Positions 17,207 to 26,343 are shown, numbered from the stretch's first letter. The stretch is 64,000 nt of DNA from Flavobacteriales bacterium UBA2104 (GCA_002331485.1 DCYS01000029.1:1-64000), one strand, 5' to 3'. Numbers and translations are program-made. Notes: generated by a model from the letters alone, not told the origin.

Positions 17207-17887
17207 ATGAAAAAGACAATGTACGCTGCCTTTGTATTTGCAGCTCTTGGACTAACAGCTTGTAAAGGCGAATCTTCTGAAGGAGAAGGCGAAATGACTG
17301 ATGCCAAAGAAACGGTAAAAGAAGAAAAAGAAATGCCAACAACTTTTAATGTTGTTGCAGAAGAAAGTAAACTTGGATGGAAAGGATCATGGATCGCTCC
17401 AACAGGTGAGAACGGTGAGATGGAAGAGCAAAAGCATCACACTGGAACTGTTCAAATCACTGATGGTTCAGTTACTAAAGATGGTGATGATATTTCTGGA
17501 AACTTCACTATCGATATGACGACTATCGAAAACTCTGACTTAGATGGTGAGCAAAAAGCCGGATTAGAAATGCACCTTAAAGGTCAAAGAGAAGATGATA
17601 AAGGATCGTTCTTCAATGTTGACGAGTATGCTACAGTTGAAGTGGCTTTGAACAGCATCAAGGATGGAATGGCTGATATCACAATTAACGTTCTTGGAAC
17701 CGATATCGAGGAAACTGTTCCAGTAGAAACTGAAATGGATGGAGACAAAATGATGTTGAACGGAAAGTTCTCAGTTGATTTTGCTGATTTAGACTTCAAA
17801 ATGTTCTCTCCAAATCCTGAAAAACCAGAAGAGGGACATATTGATTCAAACATTGAATTCAACTTGAAAGCAACATTATCGAAATAA
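17207..17887 (+). CDS. YceI-like lipoprotein
   Basis: The frame is open further upstream, but ATG 17207 gives a clean lipoprotein signal (MKKTMYAAFV, then LTAC, with Cys19), and the promoter element at 17170 sits too close to earlier ATGs. ATG 17186 is the main alternative. The 226-residue protein has an acidic linker after the lipid anchor and then a YceI-type lipocalin-like barrel: it opens SKLGWKGSW, and has HTGTVQITDG, the ISGNFTIDMTTI strand and a C-terminal HIDSNIEFNLKA. YceI proteins bind polyisoprenoid or similar lipids in the periplasm. Transcription ends at a good terminator. Confidence 0.9.
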   Translation: MKKTMYAAFVFAALGLTACKGESSEGEGEMTDAKETVKEEKEMPTTFNVVAEESKLGWKGSWIAPTGENGEMEEQKHHTGTVQITDGSVTKDGDDISGNFTIDMTTIENSDLDGEQKAGLEMHLKGQREDDKGSFFNVDEYATVEVALNSIKDGMADITINVLGTDIEETVPVETEMDGDKMMLNGKFSVDFADLDFKMFSPNPEKPEEGHIDSNIEFNLKATLSK

Positions 17888-17910
17888 GAATTTCTTTCAA
17901 TAGTTGTAAA

Positions 17911-17939
17911 GGGCTGGGCGATTTGCTCAGCCTTTTTTT
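17911..17939 (+). terminator. Intrinsic terminator after the YceI-like gene
   Basis: GGCTGGGC (17912-17919) pairs with GCTCAGCC (17925-17932) with one mismatch, followed by seven T. Confidence 0.85.
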
Positions 17940-17951
17940 ATTTTTGAACTG

Positions 17952-18578
17952 ATGGAAATAAGAAATATCATATTGGATCTGGGAGGTGTGATTCTCAACA
18001 TTGATTATTACAAGACGATCAACGCATTTCAAAAACTAGGAATTCCCAATTTTGACGAATTATATACACAAGCTAAACAAGAGCATCTATTTGACGATTA
18101 TGAGTCTGGTAAGATCGATTCAAATGAGTTCTTAACTCGTTTATCCGAGCATTTTAATGTATCACGATCAAGAGAAGAAATCATTAACGCGTGGAACGCA
18201 ATGTTGCTTGATCTTCCACAAGAAAGACTTGAGTTTTTATCATCCTTGAAAAAGAAGTATAGAACTTCACTTTTGAGCAACACAAACCCGATACATATTG
18301 AATGTTTTCATGAAATAATCAAGCGTGAGAATAACATCGATTCACTCAACCCCTATTTTGATCATGTCCACTTCAGTTCAGATCTTGGCATGAGAAAACC
18401 TGACCCTGAAATATTTGAACATGTCTGCAAGCTCCATAATTACGTACCCTCGGAAACATTATTCATAGATGATAGTTCCCAACACGTAAATGGTGCAAAA
18501 GAAGCGGGGCTTCAAGCTTACTACCTGGATACTGAAAAGAGCAATGTAATTGATCTAGTCAGTTCGCTCCTGGCATAA
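17952..18578 (+). CDS. HAD-superfamily hydrolase
   Basis: This 208-residue protein carries the four HAD motifs: motif I in ILDLGGVI with nucleophile Asp9 and Gly at the usual acid-base position, motif II in LLSNTNPIH, the motif III Lys in RKPDPEIF, and motif IV in FIDDSSQHVNGAKEAG. An alpha-helical cap lies between motifs I and II. This resembles YihX-like sugar phosphatases and the HAD-like epoxide-hydrolase N-domain. Gly at position 11 instead of Asp is common in that subgroup. The substrate cannot be read from sequence. Its 3' end overlaps the convergent epimerase gene by 24 bp. Confidence 0.9.
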   Translation: MEIRNIILDLGGVILNIDYYKTINAFQKLGIPNFDELYTQAKQEHLFDDYESGKIDSNEFLTRLSEHFNVSRSREEIINAWNAMLLDLPQERLEFLSSLKKKYRTSLLSNTNPIHIECFHEIIKRENNIDSLNPYFDHVHFSSDLGMRKPDPEIFEHVCKLHNYVPSETLFIDDSSQHVNGAKEAGLQAYYLDTEKSNVIDLVSSLLA

Positions 18579-18959
18579 CTCAACTAATGTTCCTGCAGTT
18601 GATTTTGGATGAAGAAAAGCGATGAGTTTATTATCTGCTCCATTCTTCGGGGAAGACTGAATTAGTTGAAAACCCTCTTTTTCCAGTCTTTCGATCTCTG
18701 AATGGATATCTTCTACATCGTAAGCGATATGATGCATTCCTGCACCTCTCTTTTCTATATACTTTGCAATTGGACTATCTGACTTAGATGCTTCGAGCAA
18801 CTCAATTTTGGACTCCCCTATTTTGAAGAAAGCAGTCTTGACTCCTTCTGATTCTACCTCCTCAATTTTATAACATGAGGTATTAAGCATCTTTTCGTAT
18901 GTGGGAATAGCTTCTTCAAGATTCCTAACAGCTATACCGATATGTTCGATCTTTCTCAT
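18555..18959 (-). CDS. mce: Methylmalonyl-CoA epimerase
   Basis: This glyoxalase-fold enzyme interconverts (R)- and (S)-methylmalonyl-CoA in propionate metabolism. The 134-residue protein has two beta-alpha-beta-beta-beta modules. Metal ligands are likely His6 in IEHIGIAV, a His in GAGMHHIAYDV, and the Glu in TLVELCQE. These blocks match the epimerase branch of the vicinal-oxygen-chelate family. The gene starts about 5 nt after a strong terminator belonging to the upstream gene, and no exact promoter element lies between them. It overlaps the HAD gene tail-to-tail. Confidence 0.93.
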   Translation of the reverse strand: MRKIEHIGIAVRNLEEAIPTYEKMLNTSCYKIEEVESEGVKTAFFKIGESKIELLEASKSDSPIAKYIEKRGAGMHHIAYDVEDIHSEIERLEKEGFQLIQSSPKNGADNKLIAFLHPKSTAGTLVELCQERTD

Positions 18960-18963
18960 AACA

Positions 18964-19000
18964 AATAAAAAAGTCCCGTTAACATTAGCTAACGGGACTT
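18964..19000 (-). terminator. Intrinsic terminator abutting the mce start
   Basis: Arms 18971-18981 and 18990-19000 form a perfect 11-bp stem (AAGTCCCGTTA) with an 8-nt loop. On the minus strand a six-T run follows, directly before the mce ATG. Confidence 0.85.
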
Positions 19001-19017
19001 AAATAAGATTTTATAAT

Positions 19018-19815
19018 CTAGTTCTTAATGAACTTTTCGTTCTTGTTATCAAAGTTAATATAGTAAGCTCCTTTACGAAGGTTCTCACAGTTTACGTTTG
19101 ACGAATAACCTTTCTTTACAATATTACCGTAAGCATCATAGATCTCGTACTTAGTATCGGTAGGCTCACCATTTGCAGTGAACTTGATCTCAGTTTTAAC
19201 TTTTTTAGGAGCCATTTCTACTTCCTCTACATCTGACTCAAATGTTTTTTCAGGAGATTTTCTTTTCATTCCAGTGTGGTCGATCTGAACAACACGTACT
19301 TTATTCTCACCTGAATGTGGAGTAACTTCAAACTCATATGTGTTTGGTCCTTCTACTCCTTCACCATCAACTTCACCTGCGTTGACCCATTTATTCCATC
19401 TGTACTGTTCAACAACGTATGGAAGTTCACCTTGCTCACCAGTTGTAGTCCACTTGATCTTACCTTCTTTCGTCACACTCATTTCAGTTACCTCAAATGT
19501 ACTTCTTGGTAAAAGAACTTCTGGATTCAAAATTTTTGGAGTACATCCGTCTCCATGCTCGATAACGATGAATACATCTTGACCAACTTCAATATTAAAT
19601 AACGAGAAGTCAATTTCGAAAGCACTTCGACTCACACCACCTGGCATGATATCTCCATTAACAGTAACTTTTGAGGCACAAAACCCGAAACCATCCTCAC
19701 TTGCAGGATTCTGAACATATAAGTTCTTACCCTGATAGCTTCCTTCAATGGATAAGTTAGCGCGCAGGCTGAAAACTGTTAGAACAACAACGATTGGTAC
19801 TAATAGTAATTTCAT
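19018..19815 (-). CDS. Secreted protein with a short T9SS-like C-terminal domain
   Basis: This 265-residue protein starts with a hydrophobic signal peptide (MKLLLVPIVVVLTVFSLRA); here the predicted mature N-terminus is Asn rather than Gln. The centre is beta-rich with two Ig-like stretches, one containing LPYVVEQYRWNKWVNAGEV. The last 45 residues (YEIYDAYGNIVKKGYSSN, then LRKGAYYINF and KFIKN) look like a compact type A T9SS sorting domain. It is probably a secreted or surface-attached protein. Its function is not recognised. The gene is monocistronic, ending at the terminator at 18964-19000. The 227-bp divergent region upstream contains no exact -7 element. Confidence 0.82.
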   Translation of the reverse strand: MKLLLVPIVVVLTVFSLRANLSIEGSYQGKNLYVQNPASEDGFGFCASKVTVNGDIMPGGVSRSAFEIDFSLFNIEVGQDVFIVIEHGDGCTPKILNPEVLLPRSTFEVTEMSVTKEGKIKWTTTGEQGELPYVVEQYRWNKWVNAGEVDGEGVEGPNTYEFEVTPHSGENKVRVVQIDHTGMKRKSPEKTFESDVEEVEMAPKKVKTEIKFTANGEPTDTKYEIYDAYGNIVKKGYSSNVNCENLRKGAYYINFDNKNEKFIKN

Positions 19816-20042
19816 TTAATTAATGTGTGAAAGATTTTACAACTGCAATATTAGTGGCAATTTATCAAAAAAACAATTTGTGTGGTCTTTTTTTTCTGTA
19901 AACATCAAATATCATCCTATAAACCCAAAAAATCGTAAGACAAAATGACTTCATTCAAAAATATCTATTAAATTAGTTGTCAATAACGTTGGTCTTCAGC
20001 TTATAATTATCAACAAGATTAAATGTTTAATTTTCAGCATAT

Positions 20043-21773
20043 ATGAAAAACTACATACTACTTATTTTATCCACTGTTCTTATTCTAAGTTCATGCTCTA
20101 CTGAAAGCAAGAAACAATTTGAGCATGCAGGCGGGACTTTTACATTCGCTTTAGCTAATGAACCAACTACTTTAGAGGCCAGAAAAGTTACGGATATATA
20201 TTCTTCGGCCGTTATCAACCAAGTCCTTGAAGGATTAGTTTCTTTAAATCCTAAAACCTTAGAAGTTGAGCCATGTTTGGCAAAATCATGGGAAGTTAGT
20301 GAGGACGGGAAAACAATAACTTTTGATCTACGAGATGATGTATATTTTCATGAACATGAAGAACTGGGGAGTGATCGAAAGCTCAAACCAGAGGACGTCG
20401 TTTATTCGATCGAACTTGCATGTACAAAGAAAATGGGTGAGGATCCATCAAGCGCCTACACTGGTATTTACAGAGGAATATTAGAAGGAGCTGAAGCTTT
20501 CTATAATGGTGAGTCAGAATCTATTTCAGGACTTGAAATTGAAGGAAACAAGATCGTTATGAAGTTAGTAAGTAGAGATGTTAACTTCATTAATAAATTG
20601 ACTCAAACTACTGCATCGGTAGTAGCAAAAGAACTTGTTGAGGCTGGACTTGAAACTGACCTTGTCGGAACAGGGCCTTTCGTTTTTGACAAATACACTG
20701 AGAATGATCAACGCGTTAATATCATCTTAAGAAAAAACAAGCGTTATTATGGAACTGACGAGGAAGGTAATGCACTTCCTTATCTTGATTCGCTCGTATA
20801 CGTGATTGAGGGCAGAAGCTTAAGACAACTTGAAATGTTCGAAAATGATGAGATACAACTCATTGAAGGTTTACCGCCAAGTCGAATAACGAGTATGCTT
20901 CAAGGTCGAATTGATGATTTCAACAGTACTCCTCCGAAACTTGTTTTGAGACGTAAACCTTTGCTAGCCACCCAGTATTATCATTTTAACTTATTGAAAG
21001 AGGAGTTTAAGGATCCTCGAGTTAGGAAGGCAATCAATTACGCTGTTAACCGCGACGAAATCGTAAGAAGTATTTTGAATAACCAGGCTTATGGTTCTGG
21101 TGATGCGGGAATTGTACCACCTGCTGCTTTCAATGGGTATGACTCTAAGTCAGTGAAGAAAGTTAGTTACACTTACAATCCGATCAAAGCAAGAGAATTG
21201 CTTGCTGAAGCAGGATATCCTGACGGAGAAGGGTTCCCACCGATCAACCTAAAGTTCAATTTGGGAACAATTCATTCTGCGGTAGCCGATGAATTTGCCA
21301 AGCAAATGAAAAAGACTTTAAACATCAATGTTAACCTTGATGGAATGCCTTTCCAGAACAAACTGGAAGATCAAATGAGTGCAAATGGTGACATCTTCAG
21401 AACTTCTTGGTACGCGGATTATTACAGCCCTGAGAGTTTTCTTATGAATGCGTATGGAGGAATAGTTCCGGAAGATAAAAATGAGCCTTCTCTGATGAAT
21501 CACGCGAGATACGTTAATGAGAAGTTCGATGAAGCATTTGAAAAAGGGCAAAGCTCCACTGACATAGTTGATCGATATAAACACTTTGCCGAGGCTGAAA
21601 GAATACTTATGGAAGATGCTCCTTTCATAATATTATGGTATGAAGAAACGATCAAGGTAGCATATTCGCGAGTGCGAAATCTTGAACTTAACGAAATGAA
21701 TTATTACTCGTTCAAGGACGTTTATATAAAAGATTGGACCAAAAAAGAATGGGAAGACAAAATGAAAAAGTAA
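20043..21773 (+). CDS. Peptide-type solute-binding lipoprotein (SBP family 5)
   Basis: This 576-residue protein has a lipobox ending at Cys18 (LILSSC). It shows the family-5 extracellular solute-binding features: LEGLVSLNPKTLEVEPCLA, SWEVSEDGKTITFDLR, VGTGPFVF, DPRVRKAINYAVNRDEIV and YNPIKARELLAEAGYPDG. Relatives such as OppA and DppA deliver peptides to an ABC importer. No permease or ATPase is nearby. Instead a TonB-dependent receptor follows after 33 nt, so the two probably act in one uptake route, with this protein on the periplasmic side of a membrane. The ligand is not determined. Confidence 0.92.
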   Translation: MKNYILLILSTVLILSSCSTESKKQFEHAGGTFTFALANEPTTLEARKVTDIYSSAVINQVLEGLVSLNPKTLEVEPCLAKSWEVSEDGKTITFDLRDDVYFHEHEELGSDRKLKPEDVVYSIELACTKKMGEDPSSAYTGIYRGILEGAEAFYNGESESISGLEIEGNKIVMKLVSRDVNFINKLTQTTASVVAKELVEAGLETDLVGTGPFVFDKYTENDQRVNIILRKNKRYYGTDEEGNALPYLDSLVYVIEGRSLRQLEMFENDEIQLIEGLPPSRITSMLQGRIDDFNSTPPKLVLRRKPLLATQYYHFNLLKEEFKDPRVRKAINYAVNRDEIVRSILNNQAYGSGDAGIVPPAAFNGYDSKSVKKVSYTYNPIKARELLAEAGYPDGEGFPPINLKFNLGTIHSAVADEFAKQMKKTLNINVNLDGMPFQNKLEDQMSANGDIFRTSWYADYYSPESFLMNAYGGIVPEDKNEPSLMNHARYVNEKFDEAFEKGQSSTDIVDRYKHFAEAERILMEDAPFIILWYEETIKVAYSRVRNLELNEMNYYSFKDVYIKDWTKKEWEDKMKK

Positions 21774-21806
21774 TTTTCTTTTTCTTTGTCTTACTAAAAT
21801 AGTCCA

Positions 21807-24260
21807 ATGAAGTATCTAATCTTTTGCGCGAGTTTGGTAATTGCTTTTACCACATTTACACAATCCGATATAACACAAAACGTTAAAGGAAAGGTTGTGG
21901 ATGCTGAATCAAAGTATCCCTTAATCGGTGCCAAGCTCTTTTTAACTTCCATCGACTCAACAACTGTCTTAAGGCAAATGACGGATCCCGATGGTCGGTT
22001 TATTTTTGAAGGTGTACCTATTGGAAAATATAATCTTAGAATAACCTATTCATTATATCTCACAAACAGAACTACAATAAATGTAAACTCTGGAAAAGAG
22101 GCAGTTGTAAATATTGAGCTTCAAGAAGACATCACAACAACGGATGAAATTGAGATCGTTGGAAGAAAGAATGGAGAGGTACTTAATGAAATGGCCACCG
22201 TATCTGCTCAGCAATTCAGTGTAGAAGAAACAGATCGTTACGCAGGTTCCAGAGGTGATCCTGCTAGAATGGCCAGCAACTTTGCTGGAGTCCAGGGAGC
22301 GGATGATTCAAGAAATGACATAGTTATTAGAGGTAACTCTCCGATTGGCTTACTTTGGAAAGTTGAAGGGATCGACATTCCAAACCCAAATCATTTCGCC
22401 GTATCTGGTTCTACAGGTGGTCCAGTGGCAATACTTAATAATAAAATCCTAGCCAATTCAGATTTTTTTATGTCCGCTTTTCCCGCTGATTATGGGAATT
22501 CGATCGCTGGAGTTTTTGACCTTCGGTTGAGAAATGGTAATTCTGATAAACATGAGTTAACTGGTCAATTTGGTTTTCTGGGAACTGAAGCAATGGCTGA
22601 GGGTCCTTTAAACAAAGATTCTCGTTCGAGCTACCTTGTGATGGGGAGGTATAGTACATTAAGCATGTTCCAGGCTATGGGAATCAGTATTGGTACAGAT
22701 GCAGTTCCTGTTTATGGTGACGGTGCCTTTAAGTTATCTTTCCCTCTTAAGAATGGAGGTCACATAGGTGTTTTTGGAATTGGTGGTGCTTCAAAAATAG
22801 ATATTAAGATATCTGATCAGACTAACTTTACTGAGGAAGCATTTGGTGAAGGAGACAGGGATCAATATTTCAGCACAGCCATGGGAGTTGTCGGGGTGTC
22901 TTACAAAAAATCGCTATCAAAATCCACATATTTTGAATCCACGATCGCCCAAACGTATGACCGTCAAAGGTCTCAACACGATTTCCTCATACGCAGTTTA
23001 GATACAAACATTGTTGATGGACAAGAACAAGTGAATATTCGTACAGACTCAATTTACCCTTTAATGGGATACGAATTCAGAAATTACAAAACGGCGCTTT
23101 TTGGTAGTATCAACCACAAAATAAATAAGCAGCATATCTTGCGTGTTGGACTTAATGTTGATGGATTTTTTATCGACAATATCGACTCTGCACTGAATCA
23201 AGCTCATGATCAATTTATTACAAGGCACGATTATGAAGGTGCAGCAATCCTTGTTCAACCTTTTATTCAATACAAGTGGAAAGTTAATCCTAAGATGGAT
23301 CTTACAGCAGGAATTCATAGCCAGTATTTCTCTTTGAGTGATAGCTGGAGTTATGCTGAACCCAGATTAGGATGGCAATTGAGAATGAAAAATAAGCAGG
23401 TTCTAAAAGCAGGTGCAGGATTACATTCTCAAACGCAACCCTTGTATCAATATACTTACCAAACAACGAATTCGATGGGAAATGTCGAGCGTTTGAATAT
23501 GGACATGGGGTTCACAAGGAGTATTCATACTGCTGTAGGATATGAAAAAACATTCAGGAAATCTCTACAAGTAAAAACTGAAGCTTACTATCAATATCTG
23601 TTTGATATCCCTGTAGATCAATACTCTTCATCTTTCAGTCTTTTAAATCAGGGTTCAGGGTTCCAGCGTTTCTTCCCGGATGAACTTGTCAACGAAGGAA
23701 CGGGAACTAATTATGGAGTAGAATTAACCATTCAGAAGTATTTTGATCGCTCTTTTTATTTCTTAACAACTGGATCACTATTTGAATCGAAATATCAGGG
23801 AAGCGACGGCATTGAAAGAAACACAGACTTCAATGGGAATTATGCAGTTAATTTTTTAGCTGGCAAGGAATTTCAGTTGAATGAAAAAAACATGATATCG
23901 GCGGGTATAAAAGTAACTGCTGCAGGAGGAAGAAGATATGGTTATGTTGATGTGGATGAAACTTTAGCGAATAATGAACTCGTCTTTAAGGACTCATTGT
24001 TCAATACACGTCAATTTAGAGATTACTTCCGTTTAGATTTCAAGATCGTTTATCGTCTGAACACTCCTAGGTTAACTCATGAAATAGGTTTAGACCTGGT
24101 GAATATTACAGGTAGGCAAAACATCTTAGGGCTGGCATATGCTCCAGATCTTGCTGACCCGACTGCAGAACCGATCGCGGAGCGTTATCAGCTCGGTTTT
24201 CTACCCATCTTTTACTATAGAGTAGATCTCAATTTTTCAGGAAAAAAGAAGAAAGAATAG
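21807..24260 (+). CDS. TonB-dependent outer-membrane receptor
   Basis: This 817-residue protein has a signal peptide cleaved before Gln (TFT then QSDITQ). A carboxypeptidase-regulatory-like domain covers about residues 25-110 (VKGKVVDAESKYPLIGA). A plug domain includes DIVIRGNSPIGLLWKVEGI and the ILNNKILANSDFF strand. A long beta-barrel fills the rest. The C-terminus ends with a strand followed by a basic KKKKE tail. It lacks a SusD partner, so it is not a classical Sus glycan system. Its position directly after a peptide-type binding lipoprotein suggests uptake of peptides or another small ligand; that is inference. Confidence 0.93.
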   Translation: MKYLIFCASLVIAFTTFTQSDITQNVKGKVVDAESKYPLIGAKLFLTSIDSTTVLRQMTDPDGRFIFEGVPIGKYNLRITYSLYLTNRTTINVNSGKEAVVNIELQEDITTTDEIEIVGRKNGEVLNEMATVSAQQFSVEETDRYAGSRGDPARMASNFAGVQGADDSRNDIVIRGNSPIGLLWKVEGIDIPNPNHFAVSGSTGGPVAILNNKILANSDFFMSAFPADYGNSIAGVFDLRLRNGNSDKHELTGQFGFLGTEAMAEGPLNKDSRSSYLVMGRYSTLSMFQAMGISIGTDAVPVYGDGAFKLSFPLKNGGHIGVFGIGGASKIDIKISDQTNFTEEAFGEGDRDQYFSTAMGVVGVSYKKSLSKSTYFESTIAQTYDRQRSQHDFLIRSLDTNIVDGQEQVNIRTDSIYPLMGYEFRNYKTALFGSINHKINKQHILRVGLNVDGFFIDNIDSALNQAHDQFITRHDYEGAAILVQPFIQYKWKVNPKMDLTAGIHSQYFSLSDSWSYAEPRLGWQLRMKNKQVLKAGAGLHSQTQPLYQYTYQTTNSMGNVERLNMDMGFTRSIHTAVGYEKTFRKSLQVKTEAYYQYLFDIPVDQYSSSFSLLNQGSGFQRFFPDELVNEGTGTNYGVELTIQKYFDRSFYFLTTGSLFESKYQGSDGIERNTDFNGNYAVNFLAGKEFQLNEKNMISAGIKVTAAGGRRYGYVDVDETLANNELVFKDSLFNTRQFRDYFRLDFKIVYRLNTPRLTHEIGLDLVNITGRQNILGLAYAPDLADPTAEPIAERYQLGFLPIFYYRVDLNFSGKKKKE

Positions 24261-24270
24261 TTTAATAATA

Positions 24271-24957
24271 CTATCCATTATTCAATATAGAATTGAACAA
24301 AGCTGTACCGTCAACATTTTCCAAAGTTGCATCTGCAGCTCTTTCCGGGTGAGGCATCATACCTAGAACGTTACCTTTTTCATTTCGGATTCCCGCAATA
24401 TTTAAGATCGACCCGTTCGGATTGATAGACTCGTCAACATTGCCATTGTCATCACAGTACTGGAATAAGATCTGGTCTTTATCCTGGATCTTCTTGATAG
24501 TATCGTCAGCTGCAAAGAATCTACCCTCTCCATGAGCGATAGGAATAGTATATGTTGTATCCAGCGAAAGATCCTTGGTGATAATACTCGAATTATTTGC
24601 TGGTTTCAACTCAATATTCTTACAAATGAACTTTTGAGAATCATTGTGAAGTAATGCCCCATCTAATAAACCAGACTCTGTCAAAACTTGAAAACCATTA
24701 CAGATTCCCATCACGTAACCACCCTTGTTTGCGTGATCAATAACTGAAGACATGATTGGTGATAATTTAGCGATGGCTCCCGATCTTAGGTAATCACCGT
24801 ACGAAAACCCTCCTGGAAGAACAATAAAATCAGCACCTTTTAGATCTGTATCTTTGTGCCACAAACGCTCAACTTTTTGCTTTAGCACATCCTCTAAAAT
24901 ATAGATCATATCTTGATCACAATTCGAACCAGGAAAGGTAACAACACCAAACTTCAT
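24271..24957 (-). CDS. purQ: Phosphoribosylformylglycinamidine synthase subunit PurQ
   Basis: PurQ is the glutaminase of FGAM synthase in purine synthesis and supplies ammonia to PurL. The 228-residue class I amidotransferase has FPGSNCDQD near the start, GGFSYGDYLRSGAIA forming the oxyanion region, the nucleophile Cys86 in GICNGFQVL, and MMPHPERAAD with the catalytic His and Glu. It represents the split PurS/PurQ/PurL type. Neither purS nor purL is in the window. It is downstream of the DUF6427 gene by 55 nt and convergent with the TonB receptor, 10 nt apart. Confidence 0.96.
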   Translation of the reverse strand: MKFGVVTFPGSNCDQDMIYILEDVLKQKVERLWHKDTDLKGADFIVLPGGFSYGDYLRSGAIAKLSPIMSSVIDHANKGGYVMGICNGFQVLTESGLLDGALLHNDSQKFICKNIELKPANNSSIITKDLSLDTTYTIPIAHGEGRFFAADDTIKKIQDKDQILFQYCDDNGNVDESINPNGSILNIAGIRNEKGNVLGMMPHPERAADATLENVDGTALFNSILNNG

Positions 24958-25012
24958 AATTATCAGTCTTAAATTAGGTGCAAAAATAAAGAATAATCTG
25001 AAAGGGGAAATC

Positions 25013-25966
25013 CTAATATAGAAATTTAACCACGTTCAAAATCAAAAGTAAATACAATAGGCCAGCGGGGAACCATTTATGCTTCGAACCTAAATAAGCA
25101 TAAGGCAGAATAATACTCAATATTACAGCTCCGATCGTGAAATAAAAATAGGTCTCGAAAAAAGCCAAAATAACACCCCCTACAAGAATCGAATACAGTA
25201 AGGTATAGATTACTAATCCCAGTATACGCTTATACCTTATTGAACTCTTCGCTCGTCTATCAATAATATTCTTATTCGCCACTATGATCAATAGCAGAAC
25301 AATTACATGTGGAATGAAAATGAGGATATTACCAAATTTTGAATAATCTAAACTTGAGTCAAATTCAATAAATGATTGATAAAAATGCTGATCGATCAAC
25401 CAGATCCACATTAGTGGAATGATCGCTCCGAAAAGAGGTAATAGAGTTTCTCTCAACACAAAAGGTCTTATTGTCAAAGTGCCTAACCAAATGAAAAGTA
25501 TAAAATAGATATATACAGGTAAAAAAGTAATAGCTAAACCTATGAAAAGACCTGATAGAAAGGTCATGTGACGGGCATCTTCGTTTTGTTTGATATCAAA
25601 AAGCTTGTTTATGCTCAGGATAAAGAAGGTGTGACCGATCAGATCTTCACCCAATCTTAAACTCATTGGAAATAGAAAAACCAACAAAATATAGATCAAA
25701 CTCGGCAGATAATTATTTCGCTCATAAAACTCATGTGTATTGAAAACATAATTTATGAGGAATGCATTTAAACAAACAAAAACAAATGCTCCTGTTCGCG
25801 CATAGAGTGCAGGAATAAGTTTGAAATCGAAATCCCAAAGATTCTCCTGACCTACAGCCAACATTTCAAAACTTGGAAAATATATATCAAGTACAAGATG
25901 GCCCGCAACCAAAAGTGGTATGAGGACTAAAACAAATGGTTCATTATTCGAAAAATACTTGATCAT
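25013..25966 (-). CDS. DUF6427 multi-spanning membrane protein
   Basis: This 317-residue protein is almost wholly hydrophobic, with about eight or nine predicted membrane helices. It opens MIKYFSNNEPFVLVLIPLL, as in the DUF6427 family of flavobacteria. Polar loops are short; one loop contains FEFYERNN-type residues near 75-80. It is divergent from the small DUF6341-like gene, a pairing I know from relatives. No function is established. A role in envelope assembly or transport is possible but unsupported by motifs. Confidence 0.82.
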   Translation of the reverse strand: MIKYFSNNEPFVLVLIPLLVAGHLVLDIYFPSFEMLAVGQENLWDFDFKLIPALYARTGAFVFVCLNAFLINYVFNTHEFYERNNYLPSLIYILLVFLFPMSLRLGEDLIGHTFFILSINKLFDIKQNEDARHMTFLSGLFIGLAITFLPVYIYFILFIWLGTLTIRPFVLRETLLPLFGAIIPLMWIWLIDQHFYQSFIEFDSSLDYSKFGNILIFIPHVIVLLLIIVANKNIIDRRAKSSIRYKRILGLVIYTLLYSILVGGVILAFFETYFYFTIGAVILSIILPYAYLGSKHKWFPAGLLYLLLILNVVKFLY

Positions 25967-26010
25967 GATGCCGAACTAGTTACGAATTTCACAAAATTTA
26001 TCTTTCCGGA

Positions 26011-26036
26011 ATGATAAAAGTGAACTTTTTTATCAT
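26011..26036. repeat. Inverted repeat upstream of the DUF6341-like gene
   Basis: ATGATAAAA (26011-26019) and TTTTATCAT (26028-26036) are 9-bp inverted arms 8 nt apart. They lie 16 nt before the -7 element at 26053, in the divergent region with DUF6427. This could be an operator. Confidence 0.4.
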
Positions 26037-26052
26037 CAATTGAGAAAAATAT

Positions 26053-26060
26053 TATCTTTG
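26053..26060 (+). promoter_or_regulatory. -7 promoter element for the DUF6341-like gene
   Basis: TATCTTTG is an exact TAnnTTTG match. It lies inside the longest reading frame, which argues that translation starts downstream at ATG 26079. Confidence 0.55.
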
Positions 26061-26078
26061 CTAGCAAATAGTTTATTT

Positions 26079-26270
26079 ATGAGTTCAGCAGACATTTTCA
26101 TACCCTTGGGAGATTTCATTTTATGGACAACTGAGATCTTATTTGAAAACATAGGAAATATGTTCAATAATATGGTTATTGTTCTTGGTTTCATCGGACT
26201 TTTTATCTGGCTGCGATTCCAGCATAAGTTTAATCAAGAAGCTAAGAATAACCCTGATCAACTCAAGTAA
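26079..26270 (+). CDS. DUF6341-like small membrane protein
   Basis: This 63-residue protein has one clear membrane helix (MVIVLGFIGLFIWLRF) after an amphipathic N-terminal stretch (FIPLGDFILWTTEILFENIG). The tail is polar (HKFNQEAKNN). It resembles the DUF6341 family found beside DUF6427. The longest frame starts at a TTG (26040), but the promoter element at 26053 lies within that extension, so ATG 26079 is preferred. A terminator follows. Function unknown. Confidence 0.75.
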   Translation: MSSADIFIPLGDFILWTTEILFENIGNMFNNMVIVLGFIGLFIWLRFQHKFNQEAKNNPDQLK

Positions 26271-26295
26271 GGGTTATCTCCAATATAAAACTCTA

Positions 26296-26323
26296 AAGGT
26301 CATCTTTCAAGATGGCCTTTTTT
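26296..26323 (+). terminator. Intrinsic terminator after the DUF6341-like gene
   Basis: GGTCATCTT (26298-26306) pairs with AAGATGGCC (26309-26317) with one G-U pair, followed by six T. Confidence 0.8.
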
Positions 26324-26343
26324 ATTTCCTGAGATTTGATCCA

